This document shows positions 1-9,100 of a DNA stretch of 64,000 nt, piece after piece. Source of the DNA: Azospirillaceae bacterium (lineage in GTDB: Bacteria > Pseudomonadota > Alphaproteobacteria > Azospirillales > Azospirillaceae); the NCBI GenBank assembly GCA_028283825.1, contig JAPWJW010000001.1:1798001-1862000 (forward strand). The letters are read 5' to 3'. Below the pieces are notes generated by a model. That model was given only the letters and a program-made list of their open reading frames with translations, was not told the origin of the DNA and made no database searches. Position 1 is the stretch's first letter. The number at the start of each line of letters is the position of its first letter. The position numbers and the translations under genes were made by a program.

Positions 1-589
1 CGAGGCCCCGCAGAAGCTCATCCACCGTCGGGTGACCACGGAGGTCCATGGCCCGCATCGCGATGTGGGCACAGGCCTGCGCGTCGCTCAGCGCATCGTG
101 ATGCCTAAGATCAATCCCCAGATACCCAGCCACGGTCGGCAGGCGGTGATTGGTGAGATCCGGCCAGATCGCCTCGGAAATCTTTACCGTGCAGGCCACG
201 CCGGCATTCGGCGGCATAAGCCCGTAGCCGGCCAAGGTCGCCTTGAGAACACTGATATCGAAGCTGGCGTTGTGCGCCATGACCAGGCGCCCATCGACAT
301 GACTTCGGATCATCTCCCAAATCTGCGGAAACTCGGGCGCATGCCGGACGTCCTCCGCCGTGATGCCGTGGATCATGGAATTGCGGGCGTCGAACCGCAT
401 TTCCCGGGGCCGGATGAGCCAGTGCCCGCTGTGGACAATCCGCCGGCCCGACACCCACACGACCCCGATCGCGCAGGCGCTGTCCCGTTTCGCGTTCGCC
501 GTCTCAAAGTCGATCGCCACGAAGTCGGCACACGCGAGCGCCTCGGCCAAAGCCATGTCGTCGTTCAGGCTTGTAGGGTTTTCACCCAT
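1..589 (-). CDS. 3'-5' exonuclease, DnaQ/DEDDh type (3' end outside the window)
   Basis: The minus strand encodes a 3'-5' exonuclease that runs off the left edge (about 196 codons visible). The exonuclease I motif is FVAIDFET (Asp27, Glu29). A second Asp lies in AHNASFD, and the exo III motif is HHDALSDA, which supplies the His and last Asp of a DEDDh active site. The family removes nucleotides from 3' ends, as in the DNA polymerase III epsilon subunit or stand-alone repair nucleases. The short N-terminal lead suggests a stand-alone enzyme rather than the polymerase subunit. I chose the ATG at 589 because a purine-rich GGGGGATGGGA precedes it. In-frame ATGs at 598 and 613 are possible. It follows the Nudix gene on the same strand by about 38 bases, so both probably share a transcript. 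Confidence 0.85.
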   Translation of the reverse strand, partial: MGENPTSLNDDMALAEALACADFVAIDFETANAKRDSACAIGVVWVSGRRIVHSGHWLIRPREMRFDARNSMIHGITAEDVRHAPEFPQIWEMIRSHVDGRLVMAHNASFDISVLKATLAGYGLMPPNAGVACTVKISEAIWPDLTNHRLPTVAGYLGIDLRHHDALSDAQACAHIAMRAMDLRGHPTVDELLRGL

Positions 590-626
590 GCGTCCCATCC
601 CCCAGGCTTGCATGTTTTGCCCCCGC

Positions 627-1259
627 TTAAGCCACGAACCCGGCGGCCACCAGGGGCGCCAGGTCGGGCGGCAACGTGCCTTCCAGGTGCATCAGACGTA
701 CGCGCAGCAGGGCCGCCACCGTCATCGCGTCCTGGATTTCACCCGACAGCGCCATGGCCAGCGCGTCCTTCAGCGGCAGGCGACGGATGACCAGCTGTTC
801 GGTGTCGTCCGGCGCCACGGGCACGGGCGACAGGCCCCAGGCCAGGTACAGGTGGGCGTGCTCGTTGGTCATGCTGTTGGACATGTCCAGCCGCTGGATC
901 TCCAGCCACTGTTCGGCGCGCAAGCCCGCCTCTTCCCGCAATTCATCCTGCGCGCCCGCCAGCGGCCCCACCGCCTTGGGGCCGGCCAGGGGAATGCCGC
1001 CCTCCACCATCTCCCAGCTGTAATGGCCGATGGCGAAGCGCCACTGTCCCACCAGCCAGGTGTCGCCGTTCTCCGCCACCGGCAGGACGCCCACGGCCAC
1101 GGTGCTGAGTTCCACCGTGCCATAGAGGCCGGGGCCGCCATCGGGGCGCAGCACGTCGTGGTGCCAGACGCGCATCCACGGCGTCTCATACTTCAGTTCC
1201 CGGCTCAGCACGGTCCAGGGGTTCACGAGGGCGGACGGGGGCGGGGCTTCACGGGACAT
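627..1259 (-). CDS. Nudix hydrolase with a degenerate Nudix box
   Basis: 210 residues. It resembles the ADP-ribose/GDP-mannose pyrophosphatase branch of Nudix hydrolases, which cleave nucleoside diphosphates linked to another moiety. The core of the Nudix box reads DELREEAGL, giving the REuxEExGu pattern with Arg replaced by Asp. The upstream half (GGIPLAGPKAVGPLAGAQ) lacks the expected Glu, so the first part of the box is degraded. The sequences around it (LVGQWRFAIGHYSWEMVEGG, then SMTNEHAHLYLA) are typical of this branch. The start at 1259 is supported by AGGAAG eight bases upstream; the open frame extends further but without a ribosome binding site. Substrate unknown, and activity could be reduced by the altered box. 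Confidence 0.8.
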   Translation of the reverse strand: MSREAPPPSALVNPWTVLSRELKYETPWMRVWHHDVLRPDGGPGLYGTVELSTVAVGVLPVAENGDTWLVGQWRFAIGHYSWEMVEGGIPLAGPKAVGPLAGAQDELREEAGLRAEQWLEIQRLDMSNSMTNEHAHLYLAWGLSPVPVAPDDTEQLVIRRLPLKDALAMALSGEIQDAMTVAALLRVRLMHLEGTLPPDLAPLVAAGFVA

Positions 1260-1512
1260 GCTTGGAACTTCCTGGCGACCGACGGCGTTACGCCAGGGAT
1301 AAGGCAAAAGCGCCGATGACGGATACCCCCCATCCACCATATCTGGCAGCACCCGCGGAAAACCCCCTAGATCAAGGCGTTATGTGGAACCGTCATTTTT
1401 TTTCCATTTCGCCAAACAAAGGGGTTCCAATCCCAAAAACGCTTTGCTATATCACCGCCCACCGCAGCGCCGCTGACTGATCGGTCAAACGAAAACGAAG
1501 CAGGCGCGCTGA

Positions 1513-1588
<76 letters not shown>

Positions 1589-1594
1589 ATAGAG

Positions 1595-1631
1595 CCCCCC
1601 GGAACCGCAAGGTTCCGGGGGGTTTTCTTTT
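1595..1631 (+). terminator. Rho-independent terminator of the tRNA-Asn gene
   Basis: A perfect 12-bp stem (CCCCCCGGAACC pairing with GGTTCCGGGGGG), a GCAA tetraloop and a T-rich tract TTTTCTTTT. It starts seven bases after the tRNA CCA. Confidence 0.93.
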
Positions 1632-1754
1632 GCCCCACTCAGATATTCCTTCGATCAAGTCCGAACGTCCTGGCCGGGCCGGCAGCCGGGTGCTGCGGTA
1701 GGTCAAGCGTTTGCGACGCCGCCCTTCGCCTTGACGGGCGCCACGCTCCAGCGG

Positions 1755-1786
1755 ATATTTAATGAACGGTAGCGTTCATTAAATAT
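1755..1786. promoter_or_regulatory. Perfect palindrome, probable TetR operator
   Basis: Two 14-bp arms, ATATTTAATGAACG and its exact complement, flank GTAG. It ends 26 bases before the start of the alpha/beta hydrolase gene whose downstream partner is a TetR regulator. Dyads of this size upstream of a TetR-containing operon are typical of the regulator's own operator. It is AT-rich in a GC-rich setting, so it probably overlaps the promoter. Binding is inferred. Confidence 0.8.
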
Positions 1787-1811
1787 GCCGGCGGGGCGGC
1801 AGGAGGGGGCC

Positions 1812-3152
1812 ATGAAGCTCGACTTCAGCAAAAAGGCCATGGACATCGGCACCGCCGAATTCAATTTCATGCGGACGCTCATGGTCGCGGGCACCGGGGG
1901 TGCCGAGGTCAACGAGTGCTTTCTGGCCCTTGGCCGCATCAAGGCCAATGATCCGGAAAGCTGGGTGCGCGAATGGGCACTCCTCGCGGATCGCCGCCGA
2001 CAGGCGGCGGAAGCGGCGATCCGCTCGGGGCAAGCGGTCACCGGCCGCCAGGCCTATCTTCGGGCAAGCAACTACTATCGCTGCGCCCTATTTTCGTTGC
2101 CCCATACCGACAAGCGCCTCACGGATTATCTGACGCTCAGCCGCCACTGCTTCCACCAGGCCGCAGCGCTTTTCCCCCGGCCCATCGAAACCCTGTCCAT
2201 CCCGTTCGGCGATGCCCGCCTGCCGGCATACTTCATCCCCGCCGAGGGCGATCAAGCGGCACCGCATCCCACCTTGCTGGTCCTCAACGGCGGCGATTCC
2301 ACCGGTGAGGAGATGACCCATTGGCTGGGGTTCGCCGCGGCGGCGCGGGGCTGGAATTGCCTGGTGCTGGAGGGGCCGGGCCAGTGGAGCGCGCTTCAGT
2401 TGAACCCGGGGCTGTATCTGCGGCCCGATTACGAGGTCCCGGTGAAGGCCGCCATCGACTACCTCACCGGCCGAGACGGCGTCGACCGTAAGCGGATCGC
2501 CCTATTCGGTCCCTCGCTTGGTTCCTTGCTGGCGGCGCGCGCCGTGGCCTTCGAGGGGCGGATACGGGCGTGTGTCTGTCAGGGCCTGGTCGTCGATGTT
2601 TACGAGGCCTGGCATGCCGTCTGGCCGCGCGTGCTGCAAAAGGCGCCCGTCGGGATATTCGACGCGGTTTTTTCCGGACTGGAGAAACTGAGCCCGCAGC
2701 TTCACGGCATGGCCAATCATTTCCGCTGGATGCTGGGGGTCACAAAACCCCATGCCATCATCGATGCATGGAGGCCCTATCATGTCGGCGAACTGGCGCC
2801 ACGCATCGCTTGCCCCATGCTGGTCCTCTATGGCGAGGCGGAGGCGGCACAGAGCGATGAGACGGTGGCCCTGAGCGCGCTGCGGTTCATCGCCGGGCTT
2901 CCCGGCCCGGTTTCACTGCAACTCTTCGGCTTCGATGAGGGCTGGGCGGCGACCCATTGCCAGGTCGGCGCGCTTGCCGCCATGCAGGCCCTGGTCTTCG
3001 GCTGGCTCGACACGGCGGTAAACCACCCGGATGAACTGCCTGCACATGATATCGGCGACAATGTCGCCACCGTGTTCGCCCACCATATCCAAGGCGGCGA
3101 CGCGCGAAAGGAAGCGGAGGGGATTCTGACGGGCATGGCGATCCGCCGATGA
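1812..3152 (+). CDS. Alpha/beta hydrolase, FrsA/pseudooxynicotine-hydrolase-like
   Basis: 446 residues. A helical N-terminal region (about 1-125) is followed by an alpha/beta hydrolase fold. The nucleophile elbow is GPSLGS (Ser235). LLVLNGGDSTGEE (about 155-167) forms the oxyanion strand, an acid is likely in LVLYGEAE, and the catalytic His is probably in WAATHCQVG near the end. This arrangement matches the FrsA/2,6-dihydropseudooxynicotine hydrolase group, which cleaves C-C, ester or amide bonds in small molecules; the substrate cannot be told from sequence. The start at 1812 has AGGAGG at 1801-1806. The stop overlaps the TetR start (ATGA), so the two are translationally coupled. The palindrome at 1755-1786 suggests induction by the substrate. 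Confidence 0.83.
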   Translation: MKLDFSKKAMDIGTAEFNFMRTLMVAGTGGAEVNECFLALGRIKANDPESWVREWALLADRRRQAAEAAIRSGQAVTGRQAYLRASNYYRCALFSLPHTDKRLTDYLTLSRHCFHQAAALFPRPIETLSIPFGDARLPAYFIPAEGDQAAPHPTLLVLNGGDSTGEEMTHWLGFAAAARGWNCLVLEGPGQWSALQLNPGLYLRPDYEVPVKAAIDYLTGRDGVDRKRIALFGPSLGSLLAARAVAFEGRIRACVCQGLVVDVYEAWHAVWPRVLQKAPVGIFDAVFSGLEKLSPQLHGMANHFRWMLGVTKPHAIIDAWRPYHVGELAPRIACPMLVLYGEAEAAQSDETVALSALRFIAGLPGPVSLQLFGFDEGWAATHCQVGALAAMQALVFGWLDTAVNHPDELPAHDIGDNVATVFAHHIQGGDARKEAEGILTGMAIRR

Positions 3153-3775
3153 GCAACGAACCTTCGAAACCGCCCCGGGGGCGGCCGCGCAGTGCTTCGG
3201 TCGACAAGGCGCTGGTCGAGGCGGCCCGGGATGAGTTCGTCACGAAAGGCTTTCACGCGATGAGCATGGAATCCATCGCCAACCGCGCGGATGTCAGCAA
3301 AGTCTCCCTCTATCGGCGATGGCCGTCGAAACTCGAGGCCGCCGCCGATGCCCTGCGGCTGTTGAGTGAAAGCGGCGTTCCCGAAGACCATGGCAGCCTG
3401 GAAGCCGATATCCGCGCCCTGTTCGCCGCCACCATCCATTCAGAGGGGGCAAGGGCCAGGGCGAGGTTCCTGATGCGCACGATGGGGGAGATCAGCGACC
3501 ACCCCGACCTGCTCGCCATCTACCGGACGCAGTTGCTGGCCCCGCGCATCGAGCAGATCCGAACCGTGATCGGGCGCGCCCGGGCCCGCAAAGAGGTGTC
3601 CGACATTCCGACGGACGTGGCCGCCATGGTCGTCGCCGGCCCGTTGTTCCTCCATTCGCTGTTCCTGCTGGCGGATCCGGATCGCGCCTGGCCGGGCGAT
3701 CTGGTGGAAACGTTGACGCGCACGGTGCTTCTGGGAATCGGCGCCCCGCCCCCTCACCCCGCCCCGGCGCGCTGA
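3149..3775 (+). CDS. TetR/AcrR family transcriptional regulator
   Basis: 208 residues. The N-terminal helix-turn-helix lies at about residues 20-65 (ALVEAARDEFVTKGF, then MESIANRADVSKVSLYRRW), with a basic GRPR leader. The rest is the variable ligand-binding and dimerisation domain of the TetR_C type. It overlaps the upstream hydrolase by four bases and almost certainly controls that gene through the palindrome at 1755-1786. Its 3' end overlaps the convergent esterase gene by 22 bases (3754-3775). Confidence 0.9.
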   Translation: MSNEPSKPPRGRPRSASVDKALVEAARDEFVTKGFHAMSMESIANRADVSKVSLYRRWPSKLEAAADALRLLSESGVPEDHGSLEADIRALFAATIHSEGARARARFLMRTMGEISDHPDLLAIYRTQLLAPRIEQIRTVIGRARARKEVSDIPTDVAAMVVAGPLFLHSLFLLADPDRAWPGDLVETLTRTVLLGIGAPPPHPAPAR

Positions 3776-4932
3776 TGTTCCAGGAAAAAGCGCACCATCT
3801 CACGCGTCGCGTCGGGCCCCGACGGATCGGTGTAGGAGCCCGACGGGCTGCCCCCGGCCCAGGCGTGGCCGGCGCCGTGGAGGGTCCAGTGCTCACACAC
3901 CGCCCGGCCGGCTGCATCGACGTGGACGGTGCGGGTGTAGGCCGGCCCGCCGGGCGCCTGTCCGCGCCGCGTGCTTGACCGCAGTCCGGGGGCGGATGCC
4001 ACGGCCTGGGCGGCGATCGCGTCGCCATTGCCGGGGTGGACGGTGGCGTCCTGGTCGCCGTGGAAGATGATGGTCGGGACCCCGCCCCCGCCCTGCCCCG
4101 CCGCCCCCTTGCGCATGGCGGCGAAGGCGGAGGGCACGTCGCGCGCCGCCCCCAGGGGCAGGCCGGAATGCGCGCCCACCGCGGCATAGAGGTCGGGATA
4201 GGCGGCGCCCATGATGACGGCGGCGGCACCGCCCGCCGACAGGCCGGCGACATAGATTCGGGCCGGGTCCACCGAATGTTCTTCCATGACGCGGCGGGTG
4301 ATGCCGGCGATCAGCGCCGGTTCGCCCCCGTCACGGCGCTGGTCCTGCGGATTGAACCAGTTCCAGCATTTGTTGGGGTTGGCGGAATTGGGCTGTTCCG
4401 GATAGGCGACGAGGAAGCCGTGCTCCTCCGCCGCCTGGTTCATCCGGGTCCCGGCGGCAAAGTCGTCGGGCGACTGGGTGCAGCCGTGCAGCATGACGAT
4501 CAGGGGCAGCGGCCGGCCGCTGCTGCGACGGGCGGGCACGTAAAGCTTATAGGCCCGCGTCCCCGCCGCCCCGCTGTAGGACGCGGTGGTGAAGGACGCC
4601 CCCTCCGGCACCGGCGGCGGGGCCGGCCGGAACGCGCCATCGGCCAGGCCGCCCGGCACGGCACGGGCCGCCAGACGGCGCAAGGTCTCGCCCAGACCGG
4701 TACGGCCCGCCGGGAACGGGGACACGAACGGGGATGCGTGCGGGGGTGCTGGCGGAGATTCGGGGTCCACGACGGTGAAGGTGCCGTCGATGACGGTGGG
4801 GTCGGCGGCCGGCGTTGGTGCCGCCTTGCCGCCGTGCAGCATCTGCTGGATGAGGGCCGTCGCCTCGGCCAGCTTGCCGGCACCGGTGAGACGGGCCGCC
4901 TGGGCCATGCCTTCAAGAGGTTTGAATTTCAT
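3754..4932 (-). CDS. PHB-depolymerase-family esterase (LpqC-like)
   Basis: 392 residues. From about residue 110 it is a poly(3-hydroxybutyrate) depolymerase-type alpha/beta hydrolase: LPLIVMLHGCTQSPDDFA (oxyanion region), GLSAGG (nucleophile Ser232), FHGDQDATVHPGN (acid) and HGAGHAWAGG (His). The CWNWF block is typical of this family. There is no obvious signal peptide. The N-terminus (QAARLTGAGKLAEATALIQQML) is the short amphipathic leader common in the cytoplasmic members. It may hydrolyse polyhydroxyalkanoate oligomers or other esters such as feruloyl esters; sequence does not decide. It lies 51 bases downstream of a ribbon-helix-helix regulator on the same strand, probably as an operon. 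Confidence 0.86.
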   Translation of the reverse strand: MKFKPLEGMAQAARLTGAGKLAEATALIQQMLHGGKAAPTPAADPTVIDGTFTVVDPESPPAPPHASPFVSPFPAGRTGLGETLRRLAARAVPGGLADGAFRPAPPPVPEGASFTTASYSGAAGTRAYKLYVPARRSSGRPLPLIVMLHGCTQSPDDFAAGTRMNQAAEEHGFLVAYPEQPNSANPNKCWNWFNPQDQRRDGGEPALIAGITRRVMEEHSVDPARIYVAGLSAGGAAAVIMGAAYPDLYAAVGAHSGLPLGAARDVPSAFAAMRKGAAGQGGGGVPTIIFHGDQDATVHPGNGDAIAAQAVASAPGLRSSTRRGQAPGGPAYTRTVHVDAAGRAVCEHWTLHGAGHAWAGGSPSGSYTDPSGPDATREMVRFFLEHQRAGAG

Positions 4933-4983
4933 GTCGGCGCTTTCCCTGGTTCCGGAAAAAGAGGTTGGTGAGGCGGGACCGGC

Positions 4984-5403
4984 CTATCGGATCCGGTCGG
5001 CGAGGGCCGCCTTGACGGCGGCGCTGGCGTGCAGGCCACCCAGCACGGTCAGCGCGGCGATGGCGGCGCGGGCCAGTTCGGGCGTGACGTCCAGGCCGAT
5101 GCTGGCCAGCCCCAGCACGCGGATATCCAGCCTCTCGCCCGCGTCCAGCGCCGCCTCCAGGTCCCGGCGGCTGATGTAGCGCAGGCCGAGATCGACACTC
5201 TTGCGTGTCACCGCCTGCCGCACCGCGTCGCCGTGACGTTCGATCTGGTTGCGGATGGCGGTGCGGATGAAGTCGGTGCGGTTGGAGTAAAACCCTTCCT
5301 GGACCAGCAGGTCGATATGGCCAAGGTCCACGAAGCCCAGATTGATGGTGATCTTCTCGCTGTCGGGCATCTTGGGGCCCAGGGCACGCACGTTATCCGC
5401 CAT
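4984..5403 (-). CDS. CopG-type ribbon-helix-helix regulator
   Basis: 139 residues. KITINLGFVDLGHIDLLVQEGFYSNRTDFIRTAIR (about 15-50) is a ribbon-helix-helix fold: one DNA-reading strand followed by two helices with the SNRTDFIRTAI signature. The C-terminal half is helical and of unknown function. I chose ATG 5403; the open frame extends upstream to 5721, but that part crosses a palindrome and looks non-coding. A perfect dyad at 5421-5438 lies 17 bases upstream of the start, which fits autoregulation of this gene and the esterase downstream. Confidence 0.8.
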   Translation of the reverse strand: MADNVRALGPKMPDSEKITINLGFVDLGHIDLLVQEGFYSNRTDFIRTAIRNQIERHGDAVRQAVTRKSVDLGLRYISRRDLEAALDAGERLDIRVLGLASIGLDVTPELARAAIAALTVLGGLHASAAVKAALADRIR

Positions 5404-5420
5404 CTCATCACCATCTACAT

Positions 5421-5438
5421 ACCATCCATGTGGATGGT
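5421..5438. promoter_or_regulatory. Palindrome, probable operator of the ribbon-helix-helix regulator
   Basis: ACCATCCA-TG-TGGATGGT, with two perfect 8-bp arms. CACCATC is repeated just outside at about 5409-5415, so several half-sites may be present. Its place directly upstream of the regulator start fits the tandem half-sites bound by this family. Function inferred. Confidence 0.6.
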
Positions 5439-6063
5439 GATATGGGGCGTGCCAGCAGTCTTTCAAGGCGGCAATGACCTGCCAACCCATCATCCGCCGG
5501 TGGAGTCCCCCGGGAAAAGGGCTGCGGCCGATAGCACGGCCCGGTCCATTTTCCGGTTCGCCGGCCCCGCCCCGGCGGCCGCGCATGCCAACCCCGGAAA
5601 ATAAGATTGTCCGCCTGGCGGTGGCCGTGCCGCGGTGCGGCATCGCCCAGCAAAACCGCCTTGCGGTTGCAGGTCTTTTTCCGGCCCGGCGGCGATGAAA
5701 TCCGCAACAGGTCGCTTCCATTGCGTTTTACCTAAATAAACCCACGGCCAATCTTATAAGTATATCTCTGAAAAATTGGCCATAGATTGCTACACACTAT
5801 CTTTATCTGTGTGCATTACATAAAGAAGACTTCGCAAAATACGGCACACCATAGAGCGAAATTCAGGTTAACGAGTTAATTATATAAGTGAGAAGTGCTC
5901 AAAATGACTATGAGTGTTAAGGCCAAAGCTATACCAGACGACTATGAGTCTATTATGTTGATGCAAACGACCAATGATAATGTTACCCGAATGGTTAGGT
6001 GCGTCCGGGCAAGGGTTCGGCGCGTGTCGAGGCGTGTGGGCAGCCGTCAGGGATGGCTGGACA
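5439..6063. other. Long non-coding region upstream of the giant autotransporter, partly AT-rich
   Basis: No convincing gene. From about 5720 to 5990 the sequence is far more AT-rich than its surroundings and carries stretches such as TTATAAGTATAT and TTAATTATATAAG, suitable for a promoter and regulator binding. A small dyad TTAAC-GA-GTTAA lies at 5868-5879. A short reading frame starts at 5904 but changes to arginine-rich, unstructured sequence after about 35 codons and is not called. Confidence 0.5.
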
Positions 6064-6087
6064 CCCGGTCCAGGTTGCAGGACCGGG
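6064..6087 (+). promoter_or_regulatory. Stem-loop just before the autotransporter start
   Basis: CCCGGTCC pairs perfectly with GGACCGGG around an 8-base loop (AGGTTGCA). It ends 22 bases before the ATG at 6110, so it would fold in the leader of the giant mRNA. A role in translation control or mRNA stability is possible but unproven. Confidence 0.45.
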
Positions 6088-6109
6088 TTCAGGATGGGGG
6101 ATCGGGGTC

Positions 6110-9100
6110 ATGGGGAAGATGCTGCTGGACGCGCGTTCGGGCCTGTTGAAGGGCGACCTGAAGAAGCGGAACCGCACCCTGCTGCGCGCCGGCGCCTCCG
6201 CCTTGGCCATGGCCACCGCCCTGGCCGCCCCCAAGGCGCAAGCGAACGACGCCTACTTCTCGGGCCAGACGACCGGCGGCTTCCGGATGTCCGGCAGCGA
6301 CAACATCACCATCACCAACACCGGCACCATCATCGTTCCCAGCGGCCAGACCGGCGTGCAGTTCCTGACCGGCAGCCACACCAACCTGCTCAACGCCGGC
6401 ACCATCAGCGGCGGCCAGCGCGGCGCCTATGTCGGCGGCAGCACGTCGCAGAGCACCCTGGCCACCCTGGGCACGCTGCTGAACACCGGCACCATCGAGG
6501 GCAGCTACGCAGCACTGGAGGTGGCGGCCGGCAGCACCCTGATCACACTGGTCAACAGCGGCCTGATCAGTGGCAACGTCTATCTGGGTGGTGACACCGC
6601 CGTCACCATCTACGGCGGCACCGGCGGCGCCACCGGCACCTTCATCGGCGTGGACGGCACCACCCAGGGCGTGATGACCAGCGGCGCCGACATCACGCTG
6701 GCCAGCGGCAACCTGCTGCTGAACGACGCCGTGAACGTGGGCGGCAACACCCTGGTGAACAGCGGTGCCGCCGTGACGCTGAGCACCATCGTCAGCGTCA
6801 CCGGCAATTACAGCCAGACGGCGGGGGAACTGAATATCGATGCCCGCACCGGCGGCCTGGTGGTGTCGGGGTCGGCCAGCATCACCGGCGGCGACGTGGT
6901 CGCCACCCTGTCCACCCTGGGCAATTACATCGCGGGCAGCGTCTATGCCACCCTGGTGGCCGCCGGCGCGGCGTCCAGCTACAGCATCACCACTTATGCG
7001 AACCTGGGCGGCGTGGCCGGCACGGTGTCGGGCAACAACCTGCTGCTGGTCGCCACCAGCGACTATATCGGCGGCAGCCTGGGCAGCCTGACCAACAGCG
7101 GCACGCTGGCCAACCGGCTGTCGGTCGCCACCACCGGCACCCTGGGCACCTTCGTCAACGACGCCACCGGCACCCTGTCCAGCGGCATCGGCAACAACGG
7201 CACCATCGGCACGCTGGTCAACGCCGGCACCATTTCCGCCAACTATGGCCTGGATGATTACGGCAGCATCGGCACGCTGGTGAACCAGGCCGGCGGCACC
7301 CTGGCCGGCAGGATCGCCGTCTACATCCGCAGCGACGGCAGCGGCGGCACCATCAGCCAGATCATCAACGACGGCACCATCGTCAGCACCAGCACGGCCA
7401 CCGCCTGCGCCATCTGCAACTACGGCCAGCTGGGCGGCCTGGTGAACAGCGGCGTCATCATCGGCAGCATCACCGGCGCCGGCTATCAGAACATCCTGAC
7501 CATCAGTGGTGGCGCCAACGGCACGGTGGGCACGTTCACCGGCCTGAACGGCCAGATCGGCGGCATCAGCAACATCAGTGACATCACGTTCGCGTCCGGC
7601 AACCTGCTGCTGAACGACAACATCTATGCCGCCAGCCACACCGTCTACAACACCGGCGCCAACATCACGCTGGGCGGCACCCTTACCGCCATCAGCGCCA
7701 TTTCCCAGACCGCCGGCACCCTGGTCATCACCAGCGGCACCGAACTGGTGGCCTACGACCGCGTCAGCCTGACCGGCGGCACGGTGCTGACCGGCAGCTT
7801 CAGCACGCTCGCCAATTACCTGGCGGGCAGCATCTACCGCACCCTGGTCGCCAGCAGTTCCGCGTCCAGCTATGACGGCCTGGTGGTCACCGGCATGGGC
7901 GTCCAGGGCCTGGTGGGCACCAGCAGCGGCAACAATTTGGTGGTGGCGGCCACCGGCTATTACATCGGCGGCACCCTGGGTGCCGTCACCAACAGCGGCA
8001 CGGTCGCGGGCAATACCGGCCTGACCATCACCGGCACCGGCAGCCTGGGCACCTTCACCAACGCCAGCACCGGCGCCGTGGCCCCCACGGCGGGTGCCGC
8101 GGTCCTCATTAACGGCACCCTGGGCACCCTGGCCAATGCCGGCCTGATCAGCGGCGACAGCGTCGCCCTCTCCATCAACCACGGCAGCGTCGGCCTGATC
8201 AGCAACACCGGCACCCTGCAGATAACCGACATCGGCGCGGTATTCAGCGTCCTCAACAGCACCATCGGCACGGTGGCCAATGACGGTCTGGTGGCCGTCG
8301 ACGGCTATTTCGGCGCCGCCATGACGTTCAACCACACCACCATCACCGCCATCACCAACAGCGGCACCATGATGGGCTTCGGCGGGGCGACCGCCACCGG
8401 CATCCTGAACCAGTACGGGTCGATCGGCACCCTGGCCAACAGCGGCACCATCGCCAGCGGATATGGCTACGGCATCGAGAACAAGAACTCCGCCACCATC
8501 GCCACGGTGGTGAACAGCGGCACCCTGACCGGCAGCGGCCTGGCCGGCGGCAGCGTCTATGGCGCCGCCCTGCTCAACAACGACAGCGCGACCATCGGCA
8601 CCCTGGTCAACAGCGGCACGATCCGCGGCGCCAACGCCATCCTGTCCTTCGGCAACGCCACCATCGGCACCCTGGTCAACACCGGGGTGGTCGCCGGCGG
8701 CGTGGTGAACGGCGACAGCGACGGCGCCTATGGCAACATCTACTTCACCGCCGACAGCAGTGCTGCCGACCTGACCATCGTGGGCGGCAGCGGCGGCACG
8801 GTGGGCACGTTCACCGGCGTGGACCTGGTGTCCAAGGGGCTGATCACTAACCAGTTGAGCGACGTCTATTTCCTGTCCGGCGCCCTGGTCCTGAACGACG
8901 ACATCGACGCCGGCGGCAGCCACACCGTGGTCAACACCGCCGCCACCCTGGCGCTGAACACCCTGATCAGCGTCACCGGCAACTACAGCCAGTCCTCATC
9001 CGGCACGCTGGTGCTGGCCGCCGGGGCCCAACTGTCGGTCAGCGGGGCCGCCAGCCTGGCCGGCCAGGTGACCGCCACGGCGGAGGGCATCACCACCGCC

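Noticed and set aside
5904-6149. Short reading frame upstream of the autotransporter
   Set aside because: It has no clear ribosome binding site, lies in the control region, and becomes arginine-rich out-of-frame text that overlaps the true signal peptide.
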